DNA from: Prosthecochloris sp.
Lineage (GTDB): Bacteria; Bacteroidota; Chlorobiia; Chlorobiales; Chlorobiaceae
Direction: 5' to 3'
Length of the DNA: 64,000 nt
NCBI GenBank assembly: GCA_015482705.2
Contig: JADMLA020000039.1
Span: 1 to 64,000 of the forward strand
The notes below the pieces were generated by a model. The model was given only the letters and a program-made list of their open reading frames with translations. It was not told the DNA's origin and ran no database searches. This document shows positions 34,674 through 43,851 of this stretch, piece after piece. Made by a program: the position numbers and the translations under genes. Every line of letters starts with the position of its first letter. Within the stretch, counting starts at the first letter, position 1.

Positions 34674-36463
34674 TTGATGAGATAGTCGTAGAGCCTTATC
34701 AGGCGTGAGTTCTGTTCGTTCTGATCGATCCAGTGGCCTATCATACCGATCGTACGGGCAAGAACGAAGAAGCCGTTCAGCGAATGAATCGGGAAACCGA
34801 GGTCCATCAGTATGGCACCCATGGTTCCGTCGACGTTCAGAATAAGGTTATCCTTTTTCGCTGTCGTCACCTTCTCAACCTCGAGTGCAAAGTCGAGACA
34901 TGGTGTATGCAGTGATGTTTCGTTTTTAACGTAAGACACCAGGTATTTTACACGCTTGTCAGGATTCTTGAGACTCTTGACACGATGACCGATACCCGGA
35001 ACAGGACCGACATTTTTCTTCATCCAGGCAAGAAAGCCGGGGATGTCGTTCGGGAAGTCCTGGACACCTTTCTGGAAGTACTTTCCTGCGTTGGTCACCG
35101 CACCGCCGAAGCGCGGACCGATCATGGTCATACCGGCTGAAACAGCCTGGGGCATGTCGATTCCGGCACAAGCTCCAAGAATGGTACCGAATGCTCCGGA
35201 TACCGCAGGACCGTGATCAGCGGAAATCATGATGATTCGTTTGATGATCTCGGATTCTTCCTTTGTCGGAAGTTTCTTGTTCCAGAGAAGGCCGATGACA
35301 TCTTCCATGCCGTAGCCTTTTTCACAAAGCTCTGAAGCCGCATAGCCTCTGTAACGTGGCTCTTCGCCTCGGTCGTCGGAAATGGTTGTCCTGACAAGAG
35401 GCTCGACGATGACTTCACCTTCTTTTATAACTTTCTGAACTTTTGGCGGCAGATCCGGTAGCAGGTCATCGGAAATCGGTTCTTCAGGCGCAATAGTGCC
35501 GTCTGCAAGAAGTTCGTCATAAACCTGTTTGATGGCTTTGCTCAATCCGCCAAACGTATCGGGAACAAGTGCTCCTGCTTCTCTGAGTGCATTCATCTTC
35601 GAACGTGCCGAGCCTGCCCCTTTTTTCCCTTCTTTCGCACCGGCATGCCCGAATTTCATACCTTGAGGAAGCACCTCCTGACAGGTTCCACCGATAGCAG
35701 CGATAACCTTGATGCGGCGTTTTTCGGCAGCAAGCCACTCTGCCGCCTCTTCTTCGAGTGATCCACCGACCTCACCGATGATGACAACCGCTTTGGTATC
35801 GGGATCATTTTCGAACATCTCGAGATAGGTGACAAAATCGGTACCGGGGTAGGCGTCACCGCCGATTGCTACTGCAGATGTAACACCGTCTCCATTCTGG
35901 GCACACAACCACATTGCCTCGTTGGAAAGACCGCCTGATTTGGTAAGAACACCGAAAGAACCCGGCCTGTAGAGATTGCACAGTTTGAGATTCTTGTACT
36001 CCCCGCCGATCACGCCCAGACGGCACTGGCCTGCTGACATGACACCGATAGATGACGGTCCGTTGAGGATTTTCCCTTTTTTCTCGGCAAGAATACGCAG
36101 TTTTTTAGCATCTTTTTCAGGAACCCCTTCGGTAATGACCGACACAAGCGTGATGTTTTCCGACTCGAGGGCTTCCTGTGTAGCCTTGGTTGCACGAGAT
36201 GCCCCAAGATAGACCAAAGCAGTGTTGATCTGCGGGTTATGAGCGAGAGCCTCTTCAAGCGTTGAATATACTTTGATGTTTTTCAGTTCACCGCCAAGGA
36301 AAATCTCTTTCTGCTGGCCTTCTTCAGGTGGATAGACAAAAGCCTGTATAGTCAAAGGACGTTTGACAAGGAAATCGAATTCGGCCATTTTCTTTGCCGC
36401 ATTCACGCCTGCAGCTCCACCAATGATTACAGCGCGTGTTTCTTTATTGATTACAATGCTCAC
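34631..36463 (-). CDS. aclA: ATP-citrate lyase, large subunit
   Basis: The 610-residue subunit carries the CoA-binding and phospho-histidine parts (residues 1-300; GHAGAKEG includes the likely phospho-His) and a C-terminal citrate-synthase-like lyase domain (GHRVKSLKNPDKR, ADHGPAVSGA). With AclB it cleaves citrate to oxaloacetate and acetyl-CoA using ATP and CoA, the step that drives the reductive TCA cycle for CO2 fixation. Naming follows green sulfur bacteria, in which the larger chain is AclA. The start is a GTG at 36463. It lies 61 nt after aclB and ends in a strong terminator. Confidence 0.96.
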   Translation of the reverse strand: MSIVINKETRAVIIGGAAGVNAAKKMAEFDFLVKRPLTIQAFVYPPEEGQQKEIFLGGELKNIKVYSTLEEALAHNPQINTALVYLGASRATKATQEALESENITLVSVITEGVPEKDAKKLRILAEKKGKILNGPSSIGVMSAGQCRLGVIGGEYKNLKLCNLYRPGSFGVLTKSGGLSNEAMWLCAQNGDGVTSAVAIGGDAYPGTDFVTYLEMFENDPDTKAVVIIGEVGGSLEEEAAEWLAAEKRRIKVIAAIGGTCQEVLPQGMKFGHAGAKEGKKGAGSARSKMNALREAGALVPDTFGGLSKAIKQVYDELLADGTIAPEEPISDDLLPDLPPKVQKVIKEGEVIVEPLVRTTISDDRGEEPRYRGYAASELCEKGYGMEDVIGLLWNKKLPTKEESEIIKRIIMISADHGPAVSGAFGTILGACAGIDMPQAVSAGMTMIGPRFGGAVTNAGKYFQKGVQDFPNDIPGFLAWMKKNVGPVPGIGHRVKSLKNPDKRVKYLVSYVKNETSLHTPCLDFALEVEKVTTAKKDNLILNVDGTMGAILMDLGFPIHSLNGFFVLARTIGMIGHWIDQNEQNSRLIRLYDYLINYAVEDEREVPDKK

Positions 36464-36524
36464 AGTTATTATCCGGTTTAATGAGTTTTTTCAATGCTAT
36501 TCTTTCTTTATACGATGTCTCGTA

Positions 36525-37721
36525 TCAGGAATTCAGAGCCAGATCGACGATATCGGTCATCGGCATGTTACGGTCATAAACATGGATGTCGAATCCTTCA
36601 TCCTTGAGTTTGCTGATTGCAGCAAGTCCCTCGGCCTCGTTAGGGCCTCCGCGACGAACCCATATTTTAACCCCTTTCAGATAACCGTTCGCCTTGCTCT
36701 CACGTAACCCGTTGATAATACCGCCGAATGTCGCCTTCACATCGGTAAAGTTTGCGATAGCACCGCCAACAATGATATGTTTGATGTTCGGAAGTCTGGA
36801 TAGCGTCTCTGTCAGAGCTTCAACAGCCCAGTCCGGAGGCGCACCGGAATACTCGGCATAGTTGGCAATTGTACCGCCACGAGCAACAACCGCATCTGCA
36901 TAAAAGACCGAAGCACCTCCACCAGCAGTCAGCAGAGCCACTTCCCCACCTGGAACTTCAACGAATTTCACGGAACCCTTGATCCGAGAGTCAAGCTCCA
37001 TCATCTGCTGCTCGGCTTCTGTATACGGACGTCCGATCTCAGATACCGGTTTGAAATCCCAGTCAGGATGACGGAACCTGGCATCCCAGTCCACGTTCAT
37101 GACCGCGTCGAGTGCCGCAAATCTCATATCACTTTTACGAATCACAAGAGGATTGATCTCGATGGACTGAGCGTCTTCATTGTCAAAGCAGAGAACCAGC
37201 CTTGAAGCGATCTTGCCAACACGCTCTGCAATTTCACCCTCAAAGCCCGCCTCTTGTGCAAGAGTAGTCAAACTCTCGATTGAAGGAGCTTCGCCTACGG
37301 GGATATGGATACGCTTCACGGTATCCCAGTTATCCTCGATATCCACACCACCTTTGTTTGAAACGAGCAGTTCAGCCCCATCCTTGTTCCCGCTCATGGA
37401 CATATAATACTCGGCATCGTGATCGAGCATCTCGGCAACGATTACCTGGCGAATCTCGGCCGTACCAACTTTTTTGCCGATCATTTCGCGAGCTGCAGCA
37501 ACAGCTTCTTCAAGGTTAAGGCCAAGCTTGACAAGGCCCAGTTTATACCTTCCGCCGATAGCTTCATGAGCTTTGACAACGAGTTTGGATTCCCTGAGCC
37601 ATTTGTTCGCCTCGCCGAGCTGAGCGAGCCTGTCCGGATCCATGACAACAACATAGTTCGGCACCGGAATGCCCCACTTGTCGAAAAACTTCATAGCCGA
37701 ACCTTCAAGTATCTTTGCCAT
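36525..37721 (-). CDS. aclB: ATP-citrate lyase, small subunit
   Basis: The 398-residue subunit has the ATP-grasp and succinyl-CoA-synthetase-beta-like fold that binds ATP and citrate (LVVKAHEAIGGRYKLGLVKL; EINPLVI; VALLTAGGGASVFYADAV). It works as a complex with AclA. Length agrees with the known AclB of Chlorobium. It is the first gene of the aclBA operon, reading away from lgt. Confidence 0.96.
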   Translation of the reverse strand: MAKILEGSAMKFFDKWGIPVPNYVVVMDPDRLAQLGEANKWLRESKLVVKAHEAIGGRYKLGLVKLGLNLEEAVAAAREMIGKKVGTAEIRQVIVAEMLDHDAEYYMSMSGNKDGAELLVSNKGGVDIEDNWDTVKRIHIPVGEAPSIESLTTLAQEAGFEGEIAERVGKIASRLVLCFDNEDAQSIEINPLVIRKSDMRFAALDAVMNVDWDARFRHPDWDFKPVSEIGRPYTEAEQQMMELDSRIKGSVKFVEVPGGEVALLTAGGGASVFYADAVVARGGTIANYAEYSGAPPDWAVEALTETLSRLPNIKHIIVGGAIANFTDVKATFGGIINGLRESKANGYLKGVKIWVRRGGPNEAEGLAAISKLKDEGFDIHVYDRNMPMTDIVDLALNS

Positions 37722-37783
37722 TCTATTCGTATTTTTTTGTTGAACAGTACGAAATTGAGAAAAGTAAAAAAACGCAAAACATT

Positions 37784-37797
37784 AATATAGCTATATT
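37784..37797. promoter_or_regulatory. 14-nt perfect palindrome between aclB and lgt
   Basis: AATATAG-CTATATT lies 62 nt before aclB in an A/T-rich divergent promoter region. It could be a regulator site or part of the aclBA -10 region. Short A/T palindromes also arise by chance, so confidence is low. Confidence 0.25.
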
Positions 37798-37954
37798 TCT
37801 TCTCGTTTCAAGCATTTTTACCTTGCAAATGAACATACTTGTAGCTTTTTTATGCCTAAGTTCCCTTAGAACGGCCTTTTTTAGATTTTCCTGCTCAAAC
37901 AAACAGCTGCTACCCAACGTTGTAGTGTCAAAACTGTGATATAAACGCAAGGCT

Positions 37955-38812
37955 ATGGATAATATTGTTTTCTGGTGGCAAACACTTCCCTCGCGTATGG
38001 ATCCCGTTATCTTCACCGTAGGAAATTTTCCGGTTCGCTGGTATGGCATGATGTACATCATTGCGTTCGGAACAGTCTACCTGCTTACGCAATACAGAAT
38101 AAAAAATGAAAAACTTTCTTATCCACCTGCTTTCACCGGTGACGTACTTACATGGGCAATCATAGGAGTTCTACTGGGGGGTCGATTGGGCTATTTGTTG
38201 TTTTACAGTTTTTCGGAATTCATGGCAAATCCACTCGGCTCGATCATTCCATTCAGTCTTTCAGGCGGTAGCTGCAGTTTTTCCGGTATTGCAGGGATGT
38301 CCTACCACGGAGGGGCTATCGGTGTGATCATAGCCGTATGGCTTTTCACCAAAAACCAAAAACTACCATTCCTGACAACTATCGATCTCTTCATTGTGTC
38401 TCTTCCCCTTGGTTACACTTTTGGCAGACTCGGTAACTTCATAAATGGAGAACTTTACGGCCGGGTAACCGAAGCAGCGATCGGTATGTATTTTCCTATG
38501 GCCCCCGGTAATGAGCTGCGTCATCCTTCGCAGCTCTACGAAGCCTTCTTCGAAGGGATATTTCTTTTTATCATACTCTGGACATTGCGAAAAAAATCCC
38601 CATACCCCGGCTTTCTTTCCGGACTCTATCTATTCGGTTACGGCTTTGTCCGTTTCTTTATTGAATTTTATCGCGAACCGGATGCGCATATGGGCTTTGT
38701 TTTCATGCAGTTCTCCATGGGCCAACTGCTTTGTCTTGCCATGATAGCCGGTGGTATCGGCGTTATGATCCTGTGCAAAGGGCTCAGCGACAAAGTAGCC
38801 AGTAGCCGCTAG
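37955..38812 (+). CDS. lgt: Prolipoprotein diacylglyceryl transferase
   Basis: A 285-residue inner-membrane enzyme with seven helices that moves diacylglycerol from phosphatidylglycerol to the lipobox Cys of prolipoproteins. The Lgt signature GRLGNFINGELYGR, the RWYG block and the essential His in GMSYHGGAIG are present. It reads away from aclB. Confidence 0.95.
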   Translation: MDNIVFWWQTLPSRMDPVIFTVGNFPVRWYGMMYIIAFGTVYLLTQYRIKNEKLSYPPAFTGDVLTWAIIGVLLGGRLGYLLFYSFSEFMANPLGSIIPFSLSGGSCSFSGIAGMSYHGGAIGVIIAVWLFTKNQKLPFLTTIDLFIVSLPLGYTFGRLGNFINGELYGRVTEAAIGMYFPMAPGNELRHPSQLYEAFFEGIFLFIILWTLRKKSPYPGFLSGLYLFGYGFVRFFIEFYREPDAHMGFVFMQFSMGQLLCLAMIAGGIGVMILCKGLSDKVASSR

Positions 38813-38863
38813 AACGAGAATAGTTACTTAACAACCGTAAGCTAACAAGCCGCCCATCGTTAT

Positions 38864-39655
38864 TTACTTGTCACTTATCGACAGCAGCAGTTCCTCTCCT
38901 CTGCCGAAACAGCGCTTTCTGACAATCAGAATGGAAATAATCGACGTCATTGCGGTTGAACCTACCAGCATGAGCATAATGATGATTTGATAACGTATTG
39001 CCTGGAGCGGATCCGCACCGGCAAGAATCTGACCGGACATCATACCTGGAATAAACACAAGCCCCACCCCCATCATAGCATTGATTGAAGGAATCATTCC
39101 GGCAGTAACTGCATTTTTAAACATCTCCGAGCTTGCTTCCTTGTAATTGGCTCCCAGACAAAGCCTGGTTTCAATTAACCCCTTCTGCTGGCGCATCTCC
39201 CTGAAAAGACGCTCAAGCGCTATTGCCAGGGCCGACATAGAGTTACCGATAACCATTCCTCCTATCGGTAAAAAATAACGGGGCTCCCACCATGGTGCAA
39301 TGCCGATAACAAGGCTGGTAACAAACAGTGCTGTAACGAAATAGCTGATAAACATCGTCACAAAGGTCGGCAGCATGTAGGAAACCTGTTTTTCTTTTAC
39401 CCTTCCCCGTACAATGAAAGAGGCCGAAACCGCCATAATGACGAAAATACCAAGAGTAAGCCATAGGTTTTCCAGTTGAAAAATAAACGTAAGCGCATAG
39501 CCCATGAGAAAAAGCTGGGCAAACGTTCTTACTGTGCCGACGGTTATATCACGATTCAGGCCGAGATGGTGGACAAAAGAAGCTATCTGAGCAATGAGAA
39601 TAAAAAACAGACCCAAAAAAAGCTGCCAGAGACTGATTTCGACGATCTGGTTCAT
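38864..39655 (-). CDS. fetB: FetB/UPF0014 ABC transporter permease
   Basis: A 263-residue permease with about seven helices. The UPF0014 blocks are clear: RTFAQLFLMGYAL, GMVIGNSMSALAIAL, ETRLCLGANYKEAS and MMGVGLVFIPGMMSGQILAGADP. E. coli FetAB exports iron and helps against oxidative stress. The start overlaps the ATPase gene's stop by 4 nt. Confidence 0.9.
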   Translation of the reverse strand: MNQIVEISLWQLFLGLFFILIAQIASFVHHLGLNRDITVGTVRTFAQLFLMGYALTFIFQLENLWLTLGIFVIMAVSASFIVRGRVKEKQVSYMLPTFVTMFISYFVTALFVTSLVIGIAPWWEPRYFLPIGGMVIGNSMSALAIALERLFREMRQQKGLIETRLCLGANYKEASSEMFKNAVTAGMIPSINAMMGVGLVFIPGMMSGQILAGADPLQAIRYQIIIMLMLVGSTAMTSIISILIVRKRCFGRGEELLLSISDK

Positions 39656-40320
39656 AGTTTTCGGAGTTTACTGTCTTCAAGCAGGTATTCGACCGGAGAT
39701 ATCGTGCTTGGTTTACGGCTGCTGTGCGTCACCATAATGATTGTTTTTCCCTGTTTTACATTCAAATGCTCGACGATCGAAAAAACCATCGATGCACTTT
39801 TAGCGTCGAGCGCCGATGTTGGTTCGTCAAGAAGTAGTATTTCCGGGTCAAGTAAAAGGGCTCTCATGAGAGCAATGCGCTGTTGTTGACCGACTGAAAG
39901 GTTTCGTGCCTGATGAAGCAGGCTGATATCCTGTAAATAAAACTGTTCGAGCATTTCGGTAAGCCTAGCGTCGCGAGGCTCCACCTTACTGCCGTTAACG
40001 GCGAAAGAGAAAGGAAAAAGAAGGTTTTCTTTCACATTTGTATCTATCATCGAAGGAATTTGCGCCACATAGATGATAGACCGGCGAAGCTCGGCAGGCT
40101 TATAAGACTCGATACGTCGCTGTTTGAAAAGAATACGCCCTTCTTCATAAGCTTGAAGCCTGCAGACAAGGCGCAACAACGTAGACTTTCCTGTTCCTGA
40201 AGCGCCTTTTACAACGACAAACTCCCCCTGTTCCACAGAAAGGTTCAGCTCACTGAAAACAGGCGAGTAAGCGTTTTCATAGGAAAATCCAAGGGATTCT
40301 ATTTCCAGCAAAACCGGCAT
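39652..40320 (-). CDS. fetA: FetA-type ABC transporter ATPase
   Basis: A 222-residue ATPase with Walker A GASGTGKST, signature LSVGQQQR (a variant of LSGGQ) and Walker B ILLLDEPTSALD. Paired by a 4-nt overlap with the UPF0014 permease, it forms a FetAB-like exporter, probably for iron or another metal. Confidence 0.9.
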   Translation of the reverse strand: MPVLLEIESLGFSYENAYSPVFSELNLSVEQGEFVVVKGASGTGKSTLLRLVCRLQAYEEGRILFKQRRIESYKPAELRRSIIYVAQIPSMIDTNVKENLLFPFSFAVNGSKVEPRDARLTEMLEQFYLQDISLLHQARNLSVGQQQRIALMRALLLDPEILLLDEPTSALDAKSASMVFSIVEHLNVKQGKTIIMVTHSSRKPSTISPVEYLLEDSKLRKL

Positions 40321-40402
40321 AACATGTTATTGAATAGCAAAGTGAGTCATCCATCTATAAACAGACTCCTAAAAAATAGCGCTCATACAAGACAGCTCTC
40401 CC

Positions 40403-41062
40403 TTATGTTTTCTGCTGCATATGCAGCCCAACAAGCCTTGCGATGATAACAGTCAGATAAATCTGGCCTACCAGAGCCTCCATTGCCGCAAGTGATCTGG
40501 CCGAAGCAGACAGCGGCGTGATGTCGCCATAGCCAAGCGTCGTCAATGTGACCATGCTGTAATAGATGAAAACATTCATATCGACCGATGAGGCCTGTTC
40601 GCCCGCAACATCGTAAGAACCCGGCACGTATGCCTCCACCAACCCATACAGTAATGCCCATACCACGCCAATCAGAAAATAGACACAAACAGCTCCGAGA
40701 ATGATATTTATATCGATCACTCTGGACGCGAATACTTTTTTCAAAAGCATAACGATGACATATATAAAAAAAAGGGCGGAACTAAGCGCCACCAAAACCG
40801 AAAAGCCCTCCCTTGTATATACAAAAGCCGTAGCATTGGAGATAAGCATCGGCGCACCAAGGAGTAGAGCGATGAAAAAACTCATTTTGGTATCACCGAC
40901 AATGATCAACGAAAAAACCAGCATCAGAACGAGAAAGACATTCAACAGTCGGGAAGCTGCACCTTCTTCCTGAAGAAATGGTGAAATCGCAAAAGTGAAT
41001 ACAATACAGATTAATAGAGCGAAAAAAATATTCCGTTCCCAGAAAGAGGTGTTCAATCGCAT
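40403..41062 (-). CDS. Potassium-channel-like ion channel
   Basis: A 219-residue membrane protein with about six helices. The last two enclose a pore loop with the K+ selectivity filter TLGYGD (STVTLTTLGYGDITP-like, residues about 177-183). There is no cytosolic RCK or cyclic nucleotide domain, so gating is unclear. It precedes fetAB on the same strand by 82 nt. Confidence 0.88.
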   Translation of the reverse strand: MRLNTSFWERNIFFALLICIVFTFAISPFLQEEGAASRLLNVFLVLMLVFSLIIVGDTKMSFFIALLLGAPMLISNATAFVYTREGFSVLVALSSALFFIYVIVMLLKKVFASRVIDINIILGAVCVYFLIGVVWALLYGLVEAYVPGSYDVAGEQASSVDMNVFIYYSMVTLTTLGYGDITPLSASARSLAAMEALVGQIYLTVIIARLVGLHMQQKT

Positions 41063-41271
41063 ATTGTATTATCTCTGGATTATCTCGAACTGTGCTTGTT
41101 CCAAGCTCAAATGTTGTTGAATGTTCATTCGAAATAGTGTTGGAAAACATCGACCTTCTTGAAAAATAGGCATCTCTTGAGACATATTGTACCTTGGCAA
41201 ACATTCCGATCACTCGATTCAGGTAAAAAATGCAATCATTTCATCATTTACAATGAAAGGGGTAGTACCCT

Positions 41272-43815
41272 ATGACTATATCCACCGAAAAGCTCGGTTC
41301 TTTTTTCCTCGGCAATCAATATGATCTGACAGGTAAAAAGCGCCTCGATGTCCCCGTACACTACGATTCACGTGATCTCACAACCCATGCTGTATGTGTG
41401 GGTATGACCGGAAGCGGTAAAACCGGATTATGTATCGGGCTTCTCGAAGAAGCGGCACTTGACAAGATCCCCACGATCATGATCGATCCAAAAGGGGATA
41501 TAACCAACCTTCTCCTGCAATTTCCCGAGCTGGCACCTGAAGATTTCAAACCATGGATAAATGCTGATGATGCACGAAGAAAGAACATGAGCATCGAAGC
41601 CTTTGCCAAAGCAACATCTGAAAAATGGAAAACAGGCCTTGCCGACTGGGGTATCGGTCCGGAACGCATCAGCGCTCTCAAGGATTCTGCCGATTATACA
41701 ATCTTCACACCGGGCTCCGATTCGGGCATACCGGTCAACATTCTCGGCAGCCTCGCTGCGCCAAAGCTTGATTTCGAAACCAACAAGGAATCCATTCTGG
41801 AGCGCATTGCCGGCACTGTCACCGCTCTTCTGGGTCTTGCCGGCCTGAACGTAGACCCGCTCAGAAGCCGTGAAGGTATTCTACTGGCAGGCATTTTTGA
41901 ACATTTTTGGAAACAGGGACAAGACCTCGACCTTGGTAAACTCGTTCTTTCGATACAGGAACCACCTATGCAGCAGGTCGGTGTGTTCGACATCGACACC
42001 TTTTTCCCCAAAAAAGAACGTTTCCAGCTTTCCATGTCGTTCAACAACCTTATGGCTTCATCCGGATTTCAAAGCTGGCTTCAGGGAAATGCGCTGGATA
42101 TTGACGAAATGATGTATACAGCCGACGGTAAACCGAGGCACAGCATTTTCTACCTGGCTCACCTGCCGGAGAGTGAACGAATGTTTTTTGTCACTCTGCT
42201 ACTGGAAAACATGCTCACCTGGATGCGGACTCAACCTGGTACGACAAGTCTCAGAGCACTGCTTTATTTCGATGAAGTCTATGGATTCATTCCGCCTGTT
42301 TCAGAGCCTTCATCCAAGCGCCCGCTAATGACGATGCTCAAACAAGCTCGGGCCTTCGGGCTTGGCTGTGTTCTCGTCACGCAAAACCCTGTCGATATCG
42401 ACTACAAAGGTCTCACGAATGCAGGCACGTGGTTCATAGGAAAGCTGCAGGCCGAACGCGATAAGGAACGTGTACTGGAAGGATTGAAAAATGCCATAAA
42501 CGAAGCTGGAGGAAACAGCGAGGCAGTCGATTATGATAGTATGATCGCTCAACTCAGCAGCCGTGTCTTTCTTTTACATAACGTTCATGACGATAAACCC
42601 ATCGTGTTCCATACCCGGTGGGCGATGAGTTATTTGCGGGGCCCCTTGACAAAGCCACAGGTCCGGAAACTCATGCAGCAAAAAAAGCCGTCGATAAATC
42701 CCTTTGTCGAACCACATCTTGTATCGAAAATGCCCGAGCGATCCAGCATCCCCGATCTCGAGCCTGCGGCCCCTGAAGGTTATCTACCCCAAAAGCCATC
42801 ACTCGATCCATCCATTCGCCAGATCTTTCTGCCGTTGATGGTTAGCCCTCATGAAGCACTGCAGTCACTCGAAGAAGGGTCTTTCAGTAACTCGTATTCC
42901 ATTGGATTGATATATCGAGCTGCGCTGTTCGGTCTTGCTGATGTGTATTTCGTCGACAAACGAAGAAATATCAAGGAAAAAACCGAAAAAAAACTGCTGC
43001 TTCGACTTACTGAAAACAGCATCGTTCCCGACTGGAACGATGCCGAAGAGTTGATGATCGATACCAAACTGATGAACCGTAACCCTGAGAGGCCGGACAA
43101 CGCTCTCGGCCCTTTCTTCAGCCCCGTTAAAGTTACGGTGAACAGTGAGAAAAAGATCCGTACACTGTCCAAGCAACTCGAAAACCAGCTTTATTACAAC
43201 GAACGAAAATCCATTGCCGTCCATGATGGTTTGAAGCTTTTTCAGCACCCGGCCGAACCCTTCAGGGATTTCATGATTCGCATTTCGCAAGCGGCGAGGG
43301 AAAAAAGAGATGAGGAAACAGATGCACTCGAGGCTACATTTGAAAAACAGGTGGAACGGCTGGAAAAGAAACTTCGCAAAGAACAACGTGAGCTTGCCGA
43401 GGATGAATTGGAACACGAAAACCGCAAAAGACAGGAGTTGTTCAGTATCGGAGAAACCGTATTGGGTTTTTTCATGGGCAAGCGCAGCACCAGCAAAATC
43501 GGAACAGCCTTGAACAAACGCCGTATGACTGCCAAAGCGAAGGCCGATATCGAGGAATCACATGAAGAAATCGAAGAACTCCGGGAAGAAATAGAGGAGC
43601 TTGAAGAGGAGCTGAAAGCAAGAGTCGAAGCAATCACCAATAAATGGGACAACATCCGGGATACTGTCGGCAAAGACGAACTTGCACCGCGCAGAACCGA
43701 TATTGTCATCCATTCAGTCAGCCTTTCGTGGCTACCCTTCTGGTCGATCGCATGTGATGACGGCGTAGTTGAAAAAAAGAAAACGATAGAGGCTTTCCGG
43801 CAGTCAACCAGCTGA
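41272..43815 (+). CDS. HerA/FtsK-like ATPase with C-terminal coiled coil
   Basis: An 847-residue protein. Residues 1-470 form a HerA-type P-loop ATPase (DUF87/DUF853-like): Walker A GMTGSGKTG (44-52), MIDPKGDITN, Walker B LLYFDEVYGF near 330 and the sensor-like LVTQNPVDIDYKG. The C-terminal third has long charged coiled coils (about 670-800) before a conserved end. Relatives act in DNA end processing or in mobile-element and membrane-linked systems; no nuclease gene such as nurA is adjacent. AAAGGGG upstream supports the ATG at 41272. Confidence 0.85.
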   Translation: MTISTEKLGSFFLGNQYDLTGKKRLDVPVHYDSRDLTTHAVCVGMTGSGKTGLCIGLLEEAALDKIPTIMIDPKGDITNLLLQFPELAPEDFKPWINADDARRKNMSIEAFAKATSEKWKTGLADWGIGPERISALKDSADYTIFTPGSDSGIPVNILGSLAAPKLDFETNKESILERIAGTVTALLGLAGLNVDPLRSREGILLAGIFEHFWKQGQDLDLGKLVLSIQEPPMQQVGVFDIDTFFPKKERFQLSMSFNNLMASSGFQSWLQGNALDIDEMMYTADGKPRHSIFYLAHLPESERMFFVTLLLENMLTWMRTQPGTTSLRALLYFDEVYGFIPPVSEPSSKRPLMTMLKQARAFGLGCVLVTQNPVDIDYKGLTNAGTWFIGKLQAERDKERVLEGLKNAINEAGGNSEAVDYDSMIAQLSSRVFLLHNVHDDKPIVFHTRWAMSYLRGPLTKPQVRKLMQQKKPSINPFVEPHLVSKMPERSSIPDLEPAAPEGYLPQKPSLDPSIRQIFLPLMVSPHEALQSLEEGSFSNSYSIGLIYRAALFGLADVYFVDKRRNIKEKTEKKLLLRLTENSIVPDWNDAEELMIDTKLMNRNPERPDNALGPFFSPVKVTVNSEKKIRTLSKQLENQLYYNERKSIAVHDGLKLFQHPAEPFRDFMIRISQAAREKRDEETDALEATFEKQVERLEKKLRKEQRELAEDELEHENRKRQELFSIGETVLGFFMGKRSTSKIGTALNKRRMTAKAKADIEESHEEIEELREEIEELEEELKARVEAITNKWDNIRDTVGKDELAPRRTDIVIHSVSLSWLPFWSIACDDGVVEKKKTIEAFRQSTS

Positions 43816-43851
43816 GCGGTTTCCTGATTGCTCGTTAAATCAACGGCAGTC

